A DNA stretch of 64,000 nucleotides from Halopseudomonas phragmitis (GTDB lineage Bacteria > Pseudomonadota > Gammaproteobacteria > Pseudomonadales > Pseudomonadaceae), in the NCBI RefSeq assembly GCF_002056295.1, contig NZ_CP020100.1, forward strand, positions 3,495,501-3,559,500, read 5' to 3'. The notes under the pieces are model-generated. The model was not told the DNA's origin. It did not search any database and worked only from the letters and a program-made list of their open reading frames with translations. Of the stretch, positions 9,413-17,924 are shown piece after piece. The stretch's first letter is position 1, and every line of letters begins with the position of its first letter. Made by a program: the position numbers and the translations under genes.

Positions 9413-10153
9413 CTACTCCAGGAAGCCTTCCAGCTTCATTTCGATTGAGCGCGGATTTTCCCCTTCGGCGATCGATAGCAGCCCTTCGAGGATCATTTCC
9501 CGGTAGCGTGATTGCTGCATCACTACCGACTTGAGCTTGTTGGCCACCGGCAGCAGAAACAGGTTGGCCAGCGCCACCCCGTAGATGGTTGCGACAAAGG
9601 CCACAGCGATGCCGCTACCCAGCGCCGAAGGATCAGCCAGATTGCTCATCACATGGATCAGCCCCATGACCGCGCCAATGATACCGATGGTTGGCGAGTA
9701 GCCACCCATGCTCTCATACACCTTGGCAGCGGCCAGGTCGTGATTTTCCCGGGTGATCAGCTCAACTTCGAGAATGCTGCGCAGCGCCTCCGGCTCACTG
9801 CCGTCAACCAGCAGTTGCAAACCCTTGCGGGCGTACAGGTCGGGTTCGGTATCGGCCACCCCTTCCAGCCCCAGCAAGCCTTCCTTGCGGGCCACATTGC
9901 TCCAGTTGATGACCTGGGTAATCCCCTGCTGCAGGCGACTGGTCGGCGGAAAGAAGATCCAGCCGAGAATCGCCAGCGAGCGTTTGTACACTGGCAGTGG
10001 TGTCTGGATGAAGGCCGCGCCCAAGGTGCCGCCGATGACGATCAGCGCCGCCGGACCGTTGATCAGCGCCGCAGCATGCCCACCTTCCAGGTAGTTGCCG
10101 CCGATGATGGCGACAAAAGCCAGAATGACGCCAATGACGCTGAGAATATCCAT
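9413..10153 (-). CDS. motC: Flagellar motor stator protein MotC (MotA family)
   Basis: A 246-residue stator A subunit with four membrane segments and the MotA/ExbB domain. The conserved proline-glycine region around YSPTIGIIGAVMGLIHVM lies in the third helix. Its start shares a base with the cheB stop region at 10153, and motD follows at once, giving the usual cheB-motC-motD order. Confidence 0.94.
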   Translation of the reverse strand: MDILSVIGVILAFVAIIGGNYLEGGHAAALINGPAALIVIGGTLGAAFIQTPLPVYKRSLAILGWIFFPPTSRLQQGITQVINWSNVARKEGLLGLEGVADTEPDLYARKGLQLLVDGSEPEALRSILEVELITRENHDLAAAKVYESMGGYSPTIGIIGAVMGLIHVMSNLADPSALGSGIAVAFVATIYGVALANLFLLPVANKLKSVVMQQSRYREMILEGLLSIAEGENPRSIEMKLEGFLE

Positions 10154-11247
10154 TAGCCGATCTCTGCCAGATAACGACCGATGTCGTCGAGACTGTAGAT
10201 ACCGTCAGCCAGATTGGCCTTGGCCACGGCCATCGGCATGCCGTAGATAACACAACTGGCCTCGTCCTGGGCCCAGACCGAGCTGCCGGCCTGCTTGAGC
10301 ATCCGTGCACCTTCTCGACCATCGGCGCCCATGCCAGTCAGGACCACGGCCAGCACCTTGTCGCCAAAGGCCTTGGCGGCAGACCCGAAGGTTACGTCGA
10401 CACAGGGTTTGTAGTTGAGCCGTTCATCGCCGGGAAGGATTCGGATGGCGCCGCGGCCATCGACCATCATTTGCTTGCCGCCCGGCGCCAGCAACGCCAG
10501 CCCTGGGCGCAGGATGTCGCCATCTTCAGCTTCCTTGACACTGATACGGCAGAGCTTGTCGAGGCGCTCGGCAAACGCCTTGGTGAACGCTGCCGGCATG
10601 TGTTGAATCAGCACCAGCGGCGCCGGAAAACTGGCAGGCAACTGGGTCAGGACTTTTTGCAGGGCCACCGGCCCCCCCGTGGAAGTACCGATCGCCACCA
10701 GTTTGTAACTGCGCTTGCGCGGAGCCGGACTGCTGGAGCGCGGTGCTGGAGGTTCACTACTGCGAGGCGCCGAGGCACTGCCGGTCAATGGCCGACTGGA
10801 GACTGACGGCGCACTGACCGTCGCCGGAGCAATACCCAACGAACGCCGGTTGGTGCGCGCCAGGGCATGTACCCGCTCGCATAGCAGTTGCCGGACCTTG
10901 TCCGGGTTGCGCGAAATGTCTTCAAAATTTTTCGGCAGATAATCCGCCGCACCGGCGTCCAGCGCATCCAGGCTGACCCGTGCGCCCTCGTAGGTGAGCG
11001 AAGAAAACATCAGTACCGGCGTTGGGCAGCGCTGCATGATCTGCTTGACTGCGGAAATGCCATCCATGACCGGCATTTCATAATCCATAGTGATTACATC
11101 GGGGCGCAGCGCCTGGGTCTGCTCGATAGCCTCCTTGCCATTGGTGGCCGTGCCGACCACCTGGATCTGCGGGTCACCCGCAAGGATCTCCGTCACCCGG
11201 CGGCGAAAGAAGCCTGAATCGTCCACCACCAGAACCTTGACCGCCAT
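10153..11247 (-). CDS. cheB: Chemotaxis methylesterase/glutamine deamidase CheB
   Basis: A 364-residue two-domain protein. The N-terminal receiver (about 1-120) has a phospho-acceptor aspartate in [13 protein letters not shown]. After a variable Ser/Pro-rich linker (about 135-180), the C-terminal methylesterase domain carries the catalytic serine in IGTSTGGP, the histidine in LIQHMP and the aspartate near [10 protein letters not shown]. It demethylates chemoreceptors and sits directly after cheA. Confidence 0.95.
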   Translation of the reverse strand: MAVKVLVVDDSGFFRRRVTEILAGDPQIQVVGTATNGKEAIEQTQALRPDVITMDYEMPVMDGISAVKQIMQRCPTPVLMFSSLTYEGARVSLDALDAGAADYLPKNFEDISRNPDKVRQLLCERVHALARTNRRSLGIAPATVSAPSVSSRPLTGSASAPRSSEPPAPRSSSPAPRKRSYKLVAIGTSTGGPVALQKVLTQLPASFPAPLVLIQHMPAAFTKAFAERLDKLCRISVKEAEDGDILRPGLALLAPGGKQMMVDGRGAIRILPGDERLNYKPCVDVTFGSAAKAFGDKVLAVVLTGMGADGREGARMLKQAGSSVWAQDEASCVIYGMPMAVAKANLADGIYSLDDIGRYLAEIG

Positions 11248-11306
11248 ACACTCTCCTGAAAACCTTTACACACCCGCAGGCGGCTGAAAGGGCCACCCGG
11301 GCGCTA

Positions 11307-13574
11307 TTAGATCCGCCGCGCGTAACGCTTGAGTAAACTGGGAACATCGAGGATCAGGGCAATGCGTCCGTCACCGGTGATGGTTGCCCCGGCCATGCCG
11401 GCTGTGCCCTGGAGCATCCGTCCGAGCGGCTTGATCACCACCTCTTCCTGCCCGACCAGTTGATCGACCACGAAGCCGACCCGCTGAGTACCGACCGACA
11501 CTATCACTACGCTGGCGGCAGTGTGATCACTGCTGTCCTCGACACCGGGCATCAACCAGCGCTTGAGATAAAACAACGGCAACGCCTTGTCGCGGACGAT
11601 GATCACTTCCTGACCGTCAACGATGTTGGTGCGTGACAGATCCAGACTATAGATTTCGTTGACACTGACCAGCGGCAGGGCAAACGCCTGATTGCCCAGC
11701 ATCACCATCAGGGTCGGCATGATCGCCAGTGTCAGCGGCACCTTGATCGCGATCCGCGAGCCCTGGCCCTTGGTCGACTCGATATTGATGGTGCCGTTGA
11801 GCTGGGAAATCTTGGTCTTGACCACATCCATGCCGACCCCACGGCCGGAAACGTCAGAAATTTCGGTTTTGGTCGAAAAGCCCGGCGCCAGGATCAGGTT
11901 GAAGCACTCGGTATCGCTTAGACGGTCGGCGGCATCCTTGTCCATCATGCCCTTCTCTACCGCCTTGGCCCGCAGCACTTCCGGGTCCATGCCCTTGCCA
12001 TCATCGGTGATGGTCAACAGGATGTGGTCGCCTTCCTGTTCGGCCGCCAGCACTACCTTACCAGTGCGCGGCTTGCCGGCCTGTTCACGCTCATCGGGCG
12101 ATTCGATCCCATGATCGACCGAGTTGCGCACCAGGTGCACCAGCGGGTCGGCCAGTGCTTCAACCAGGTTCTTGTCCAGATCGGTTTCTTCGCCGATCAG
12201 TTCAAGGTTGATCTCCTTCTTCAGGTTACGCGCCAGATCACGCACCACGCGAGGGAAGCGACCAAATACCTTCTTGATCGGCTGCATGCGAGTCTTCATC
12301 ACCGACATCTGCAGATCGGCAGTGACTACGTCGAGGTTGCCGACAGCCTTGCTCAGCTCTTCATCACCACTGCTCAAACCCAGGCGTACCAGGCGGTTCC
12401 GCACCAGCACCAGCTCGCCGACCATGTTCATGATGTCATCAAGCCGGGCGGTATCGACCCGCACAGTGGTATCCACAGCAGCATCAGCAGGCGCCGGTGC
12501 GCTGGCCTTGGCGGCAGCTGCTGGCGGCTTTTCGGCTTTGGCAGCAGGCGCTTTGGCGACAGCTTTGGGTGCAGGCTGAGCCTTGGCCGCAGCTGGCTCG
12601 GACGCCTTCGGCGCCTTGTGCTCAATCGGCTTGTCAGTCGAACTTTCAGCCTTGGCCGGCGCTGCAGCAACACCGTTGGCGGCCTCCGACTTGCCGGGGG
12701 CTGCACCCTTGCCGTGTAACTGGTCGAGCAGTGCTTCGAATTCGTCGTCGCTGATTTCATCACTCTCGGCGCTCACCGCCGCTGTAGCAGCCGCCACCAC
12801 GTCCGGCGCTGCAGCCGGCTCGGAACTCAGGCCCGGAGCCGCACCTTTGCCATGCAATTGATCCAGCAGCGCCTCGAACTCGTCATCACTGATCTCGTCA
12901 TTTGCTACTTCAGCCTGGGCGCTCTGCGCGGCGGCCTGATCAATACCCGGCCCCTTGCCGGGACCATGAAGTTCATCCAGCAGGGCTTCGAATTCATCAT
13001 CGGAAATATTGTCACCCTGACCTGAAACCGACGATTCGGTCTCCGACTCTTCAGGCGACTGCAAGGCGTCGAGCAACTGCTCGAACTCGTCATCGGTGAT
13101 ATCGCCATCGCTGTCGGCTCCGGCGCTCACGGTTTCAGTAATGGAGTACTCAACACTCGCGGGGGCAGCGACTGGCGCCGCGCTGGCCGGCTGCGCCAGC
13201 AGCGAGAGGGCTTCAAGCAACCCGGGGTCGGCAGGGCTTGGCTCATCACGCTCGCGCACCTGGGCAAACATCGCATTGACGGCATCCAGCGCCTGCAACA
13301 CGACATCCATCAACTCAGCGTCGACCTGGCGCTCACCCTTGCGCAGGATGTCGAAAACATTTTCGGCGATATGACAACAGGCTACCAAGGGGTCGAGCTG
13401 GAGAAATCCGGCACCACCCTTGACGGTATGAAAGCCACGGAAAATGGCATTGAGCAGGTCCATGTCGTCTGGGCGGTTTTCCAGCTCGACCAACTGTTCG
13501 GACAACTGTTCGAGGATCTCGCCGGCCTCAACCAGAAAATCCTGGAGAATCTCTTCATCCGCATCGAAACTCAT
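11307..13574 (-). CDS. cheA: Chemotaxis histidine kinase CheA with four internal acidic repeats
   Basis: A 755-residue kinase. The P1 HPt domain has the phospho-acceptor His49 (RGFHTVKGG). The dimerisation (P3), ATPase (P4: LVHLVRNSVDHGIE, GRGVGMDVV) and CheW-like (P5) domains occupy residues from about 370 to the end. Between P1 and P3 there is no evident P2 domain. Instead there are four copies of an acidic helix motif, (I/T)xDDEFExLLDxL, beginning near residues 159, 189, 227 and 273, followed by an Ala/Pro/Lys-rich linker. In Vibrio the equivalent linker region contacts ParP (LID), and the same role is inferred here. Confidence 0.95.
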   Translation of the reverse strand: MSFDADEEILQDFLVEAGEILEQLSEQLVELENRPDDMDLLNAIFRGFHTVKGGAGFLQLDPLVACCHIAENVFDILRKGERQVDAELMDVVLQALDAVNAMFAQVRERDEPSPADPGLLEALSLLAQPASAAPVAAPASVEYSITETVSAGADSDGDITDDEFEQLLDALQSPEESETESSVSGQGDNISDDEFEALLDELHGPGKGPGIDQAAAQSAQAEVANDEISDDEFEALLDQLHGKGAAPGLSSEPAAAPDVVAAATAAVSAESDEISDDEFEALLDQLHGKGAAPGKSEAANGVAAAPAKAESSTDKPIEHKAPKASEPAAAKAQPAPKAVAKAPAAKAEKPPAAAAKASAPAPADAAVDTTVRVDTARLDDIMNMVGELVLVRNRLVRLGLSSGDEELSKAVGNLDVVTADLQMSVMKTRMQPIKKVFGRFPRVVRDLARNLKKEINLELIGEETDLDKNLVEALADPLVHLVRNSVDHGIESPDEREQAGKPRTGKVVLAAEQEGDHILLTITDDGKGMDPEVLRAKAVEKGMMDKDAADRLSDTECFNLILAPGFSTKTEISDVSGRGVGMDVVKTKISQLNGTINIESTKGQGSRIAIKVPLTLAIMPTLMVMLGNQAFALPLVSVNEIYSLDLSRTNIVDGQEVIIVRDKALPLFYLKRWLMPGVEDSSDHTAASVVIVSVGTQRVGFVVDQLVGQEEVVIKPLGRMLQGTAGMAGATITGDGRIALILDVPSLLKRYARRI

Positions 13575-13588
13575 GCACCTACTCTCCC

Positions 13589-14383
13589 CTAGAAGCCAAG
13601 ACTGGACAGAAGGTCGTCGACCTCATCCTGTCCAGACACCACGTCCTCCCTTTTATCGGCATGAATCTGCGGACCTTCACCCTTGGAGGATGTTTTTTTC
13701 GGTGTTGCCCGCGTTTCGCCGTGTTCAATACCGGCAATTCGATCAACCTGACCAGCCATGCGCACCAGGCTGACCAGACTTTCCTCGACATCATGAACCA
13801 GGGTAATGACCCGCTTGATCACCTGACCGGTCAGGTCCTGATAATCCTGGGCCAGCAGAATTTCGTTGAGCTGCGAGCTAACAGCACTGCTGGATTGCTC
13901 GGTCTTGGCCAGAAAATCGCCAATGCGTCGGTACAGGTCACGGAACTCGGTGGCGGCGATCTCGCGGCGCTGCAGGCGCTCCCAGTCGGCGCGCAGGGTT
14001 GCCGCTTCCTGGCCAAGCTCAGAAACAATCGGCGCGCTGCTCTCAACCAGATCCATGGTCCGGTTGGCGGCCTTGTCGGTCAGCTTGACCACATAGTCGA
14101 GATGGTCGGAAGCATCGGTGATCTTGGAGCTGTCGTTGCCTTCTTCGAGCGCATGGGTGGTGTCGATCTGAAAATTGACGATCGCACTGTGCAGCGCCCG
14201 GGTGAGCTTGCCGACCTCATGGTACAGACCGCGGTCACGGGCCTGATTGATGGCATGGATGACCAGTACGGCTTCGGCAAACTCGCCATTCTCCAGGTAG
14301 CTGACCAGCTGCCGCGCATTTTCCTTGAGGGAATGTTCGAATTCCTGGGCGGTTTCCTGACCGGGATCCTTACTTAACGCCAT
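13589..14383 (-). CDS. cheZ: Chemotaxis phosphatase CheZ
   Basis: A 264-residue, mostly helical protein that speeds dephosphorylation of CheY-P. The long four-helix core contains the active-site region LLAQDYQDLTGQVIKRVI with its Asp and Gln, and the C terminus ends with the CheY-binding helix (GQDEVDDLLSSLGF). It lies between cheY and cheA in the standard order. Confidence 0.94.
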   Translation of the reverse strand: MALSKDPGQETAQEFEHSLKENARQLVSYLENGEFAEAVLVIHAINQARDRGLYHEVGKLTRALHSAIVNFQIDTTHALEEGNDSSKITDASDHLDYVVKLTDKAANRTMDLVESSAPIVSELGQEAATLRADWERLQRREIAATEFRDLYRRIGDFLAKTEQSSSAVSSQLNEILLAQDYQDLTGQVIKRVITLVHDVEESLVSLVRMAGQVDRIAGIEHGETRATPKKTSSKGEGPQIHADKREDVVSGQDEVDDLLSSLGF

Positions 14384-14403
14384 AACCTTTACCCCGGGTT
14401 GTG

Positions 14404-14793
14404 TTATTTGGCCTGAACGCGCTCGAAAATCTTCTCGATCTTCTCTTTCAAGGCTTGCGCGGTAAAAGGCTTGACCACGTAACCGTTGACCCCGGCCTGA
14501 GCCGCTTCAATGATCTGGTCGCGTTTGGCTTCAGCGGTAACCATCAGCACCGGCAGGTGCTTGAGGCGCTCGTCGGCCCGCACTGCGCGCAGCAGGTCAA
14601 TGCCGCTCATGCCCGGCATATTCCAGTCGGTCACCAGAAAGTCGAAGTTGCCACTTTGCAGCATGGGCAACGCCGTGGTGCCATCATCGGCTTCAGCCGT
14701 GTTGGTAAACCCCAGGTCACGCAACAAATTCTTGATGATGCGCCTCATCGTCGAAAAATCGTCAACGATGAGAATTTTCATGTTCTTGTCCAA
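14404..14793 (-). CDS. cheY: Chemotaxis response regulator CheY
   Basis: A 129-residue single-domain receiver: acidic pocket in [12 protein letters not shown], phospho-acceptor Asp in [12 protein letters not shown], the conserved Thr/Ser in [10 protein letters not shown] and Lys in YVVKPF. CheY-P binds FliM to switch motor rotation. It is first in the cheY-cheZ-cheA set, separated from fliA by 165 bases in which I see no clear sigma-28 or sigma-54 consensus. Confidence 0.96.
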   Translation of the reverse strand: MDKNMKILIVDDFSTMRRIIKNLLRDLGFTNTAEADDGTTALPMLQSGNFDFLVTDWNMPGMSGIDLLRAVRADERLKHLPVLMVTAEAKRDQIIEAAQAGVNGYVVKPFTAQALKEKIEKIFERVQAK

Positions 14794-14958
14794 GTAGACC
14801 TCCGTACAAACCAGGGGAAATGCAGGCTCGCTCGCTGCTCACCCGTTGCCATGTTCAAGCCTGTCGAACCACCTAAGGAAACACTGAAAACCCATATTGC
14901 CAGCTATCATCCGCCTTGCGTCAGGCCCAGGCGCATTGTCCGGATGCTGGCGATAAAA

Positions 14959-15669
14959 TCAATCGTCGCGCCAATCGGCCAGGCGGGCCCGCAGACGAGC
15001 GGCGCACTGGCTGTGCAACTGACTGACCCGTGATTCACTGACCCCCAGTACGGCGCCGATTTCCTTGAGGTTCAATTCCTCGTCGTAATACAGCGACAGC
15101 AATAGGCGCTCACGCTCGGGCAACCCCTCGATCGCATTACTCAAGGCGACCCGAAAGCGCTCATCCTGAAGCCCGCCCAGAGGCTCAGCCTCGGCCTGAA
15201 CATCGGTCGGTGCTCCGGACTCAAGCAAATCATCAAAACTGAATAGCTTGCTGCCGGCGGTATCGTTGAGGATCGCGTAATATTCCTCAAGACTCATCTC
15301 AAGTTCGGCAGCAACTTCATTATCTTTAGCGTCACGCCCCAAACGAGCCTCAACCGAGCGGATCGCATCGCTGACCAGGCGTGTGTTGCGGTGTACTGAA
15401 CGCGGAGCCCAGTCACCCTTGCGCACTTCATCCAGCATGGCCCCGCGAATGCGGATGCCGGCGTAGGTTTCAAAGCTGGCGCCCTTGCTGTTATCGAACT
15501 TGCGGGATGCTTCGAGCAAGCCGATCATACCGGCCTGCATCAAGTCTTCAACCTGCACGCTGGCCGGCAACCGACCGAGCAGGTGATAGGCAATACGTTT
15601 GACCAGAGGAGCAAATTGCTCGACCAGTCGATCCTGATATTCGGCTGTGCTCTGCGCGCGGGTATACAT
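14959..15669 (-). CDS. fliA: Flagellar sigma factor FliA (sigma-28)
   Basis: A 236-residue sigma-70-family factor for late flagellar and chemotaxis genes. Region 2 (FAPLVKRIAYHLLGRLPASVQ, DLMQAGMIGLLEA), region 3, and region 4 with helix-turn-helix (LKEIGAVLGVSESRVSQ) are all present. The ATG at 15669 is chosen because GGAG precedes it. A longer start would overlap fleN by 4 bases. It follows fleN as in P. aeruginosa. Confidence 0.95.
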   Translation of the reverse strand: MYTRAQSTAEYQDRLVEQFAPLVKRIAYHLLGRLPASVQVEDLMQAGMIGLLEASRKFDNSKGASFETYAGIRIRGAMLDEVRKGDWAPRSVHRNTRLVSDAIRSVEARLGRDAKDNEVAAELEMSLEEYYAILNDTAGSKLFSFDDLLESGAPTDVQAEAEPLGGLQDERFRVALSNAIEGLPERERLLLSLYYDEELNLKEIGAVLGVSESRVSQLHSQCAARLRARLADWRDD

Positions 15670-15692
15670 GCTCACTCCACCAGCCAGTGCCG

Positions 15693-16520
15693 TCATGCGT
15701 CGGATCCGACTTGCTGAACCAGACGCTCCACGAAAAATTCCAGATGGCCGCGCGGATTGGCGGGCAAAGGCCAGCCATCGACTTTCTGGGCAATCGCCCG
15801 AATCGCCATGGAGGCCTTGCTGCGGGGATACAGGTCATATACTGCGCGCTGCTTCTGCACCGCCTTGCGCACCATCTCGTCAAATGGCACCGCTCCCACA
15901 TACTGCAGGGCTACATCCAGGAAGCGGTCAGTCACCTTGGTGAGTTTAGCAAACACCGTGCGACCTTCCTGTGGGGTATTGACCATATTGGCCAGAACCC
16001 GGAAACGGGTCATGCCAAAATCGCGGTTGAGCAGCTTGATCAGCGCATAGGCGTCGGTAATAGAGGTAGGCTCGTCACAGACCACCACCAGCACTTCCTG
16101 GGCGGCGCGCACGAAACTCAGTACCGAATCGCTGATACCGGCGGCGGTATCGACGATCAGCACATCCAGGTCATCGCCAATTTCGCTGAAGGCCTGGATC
16201 AAGCCAGCATGCTCCTGGGCATTGAGATGGACCATGTGCGACACGCCGGAAGCGGCCGGTACCACCCGTATTCCACCAGGACCGGAGATCATGACATCCC
16301 TGAGATCACAACTACCTTCCAGCACGTCAGCCAGGGTAGCTCGCGGCTTGAGCCCCAACAGCACATCGACATTGGCCAGGCCAAGGTCGGCATCCAGCAG
16401 GACCACACGTCGCCCGAGCTCGGCCAGGGCCAGGCTGAGGTTGACCGACACATTGGTCTTGCCGATCCCGCCCTTGCCGCCGGTGACTGCGATCACTTGA
16501 ACCGGATGTTTGCTTCCCAT
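15693..16520 (-). CDS. fleN: Flagellar number regulator FleN (FlhG, MinD-family ATPase)
   Basis: A 275-residue MinD/ParA-type ATPase with a deviant Walker A (TGGKGGIGKTNVSV) and VVLLDADLGLANVD. FleN binds and restrains the master activator FleQ and, together with FlhF, keeps the flagellum number at one polar unit. It sits between flhF and fliA. Its presence supports a monotrichous polar flagellum. Confidence 0.95.
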   Translation of the reverse strand: MGSKHPVQVIAVTGGKGGIGKTNVSVNLSLALAELGRRVVLLDADLGLANVDVLLGLKPRATLADVLEGSCDLRDVMISGPGGIRVVPAASGVSHMVHLNAQEHAGLIQAFSEIGDDLDVLIVDTAAGISDSVLSFVRAAQEVLVVVCDEPTSITDAYALIKLLNRDFGMTRFRVLANMVNTPQEGRTVFAKLTKVTDRFLDVALQYVGAVPFDEMVRKAVQKQRAVYDLYPRSKASMAIRAIAQKVDGWPLPANPRGHLEFFVERLVQQVGSDA

Positions 16521-16549
16521 CTCGTTGTATACCTTGCCTTAGTAAAATC

Positions 16550-17902
16550 TCAACTTGCGCGTTGTTTATGCAGTATACCGGCAAAAACGTCAGCCATAGC
16601 CTGATCTGCGGGTGCTTCGTTGCTGGCCAGGCTTACAGCCCGGCTGACCAGTTGGTGCCCCACGGCCCGGTTGAGGTCATCGGGGATGCGCTGGCCATCG
16701 GCCAGATAGGCTACCGGTAAACCGTGCTCCATCGCCAGCCCCAATGCTTCACCCAGAGTAGCCGCCTCGTCCACCTTGGTCAGAATACAGCCTGACAGCG
16801 CGCAACGCTTGTATGTGTGATAGGCAGCCTTGAGTACTCGGTGCTGGCTGGTTGCAGCCAGTACCAGCAGTGTGCGCACTTGGCTGCCCTGGGCTGCCAA
16901 CTCACTGAGCTGATTGTTCAGGTGCGGATCATTGGCCTGCAGGCCGGCGGTGTCGATCAGCACCAGACGCTTGCCGGCAAATTCGTCGAGCACCTCGCTC
17001 AGACTGTTCTGCTCATCGACGACCCGCACCGGCACATTGAGAATCCGTCCCAGGGTGCGCAATTGCTCATGGGCGCCGATGCGATAGGTATCCATGGTTA
17101 CCAAGGCGACATGCTGGCTGCCGTGCTTGAGCACATAACGCGCGGCCAATTTGCCCAGCGTGGTGGTTTTGCCGGCACCAGTCGGTCCGACCAGAGCAAT
17201 GGCGCCGCCCTGCTCGATTAACTCGTCATGCACGACCGGAATGCTATGGGCCAGATGGGCCAGCAGCAGCCGCCAGGCCTGACGGTTATCCGCCACATCG
17301 GCAACTTTGTTCAGCAGACCCTGGCACAGCTCCGCCGGCAGCCCGATCTGGGTCAGTCGACGCCAGAGACTGGCCTGACGCGGCTGGTGCTGGTTGACCT
17401 GCCCCCAGGCCAGGCTACCCAACTGAGATTCAAGCATTTCGCGCAGACCGGCAAGTTCTGCCCGCATGGCATTCAGGCCTGCTTCTTCAGCCGCCGGGTT
17501 ATGGCTGTCGACCGGTTCGGCGGTCGCCGGAGCTGACTGCTCGGCGCGCTCGCGCTTAAGCCGAGCCAGCAGGTCGCGCGCCACTGGCGAGCCGTCTTCG
17601 GCAGCCTGTAGCATACTGTCGCCGAATAATTGACGATTGACCCGGGGCGCCTCCTGGGGGCGCTCCCCCAACTCCAGTTGCGCCCGGGCATTGACGATAC
17701 GCTCCTGGGTCTTTTTCAGCTCCAGGCTCAGCCCTGGGGTCGGCGGGGTCAGACGCGGCGCCTCATAATCCAGCGCAGCGGTCAGCTCGATACCGCCGGC
17801 CACCCGACGATTGGCAATGATGGCGGCTTCCGGCCCCAGCTCCTCGCGTACCAGCTTCATGGCCTGACGCATATCGGCGGCAAAGAAACGTTTGACCTTC
17901 AT
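16550..17902 (-). CDS. flhF: Polar flagellar GTPase FlhF
   Basis: A 450-residue SRP-type GTPase that places the flagellum at the pole. It has an N-terminal basic B-like region (MKVKRFFAADMRQAMK), a variable middle (about 80-200), and a C-terminal NG domain with G1 (LVGPTGAGKTTTLGKL), VTMDTYRIGA, VLIDTAG and LTKVDEA. It lies 22 bases after flhA. Confidence 0.96.
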   Translation of the reverse strand: MKVKRFFAADMRQAMKLVREELGPEAAIIANRRVAGGIELTAALDYEAPRLTPPTPGLSLELKKTQERIVNARAQLELGERPQEAPRVNRQLFGDSMLQAAEDGSPVARDLLARLKRERAEQSAPATAEPVDSHNPAAEEAGLNAMRAELAGLREMLESQLGSLAWGQVNQHQPRQASLWRRLTQIGLPAELCQGLLNKVADVADNRQAWRLLLAHLAHSIPVVHDELIEQGGAIALVGPTGAGKTTTLGKLAARYVLKHGSQHVALVTMDTYRIGAHEQLRTLGRILNVPVRVVDEQNSLSEVLDEFAGKRLVLIDTAGLQANDPHLNNQLSELAAQGSQVRTLLVLAATSQHRVLKAAYHTYKRCALSGCILTKVDEAATLGEALGLAMEHGLPVAYLADGQRIPDDLNRAVGHQLVSRAVSLASNEAPADQAMADVFAGILHKQRAS

Positions 17903-17924
17903 GGCTGACCTCTAGATTGTTGGC

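Noticed and set aside
14794-14958. Sigma-28 promoter for cheY
   Set aside because: No TAAA-N15-GCCGATAA-like sequence is visible on the minus strand of this gap.
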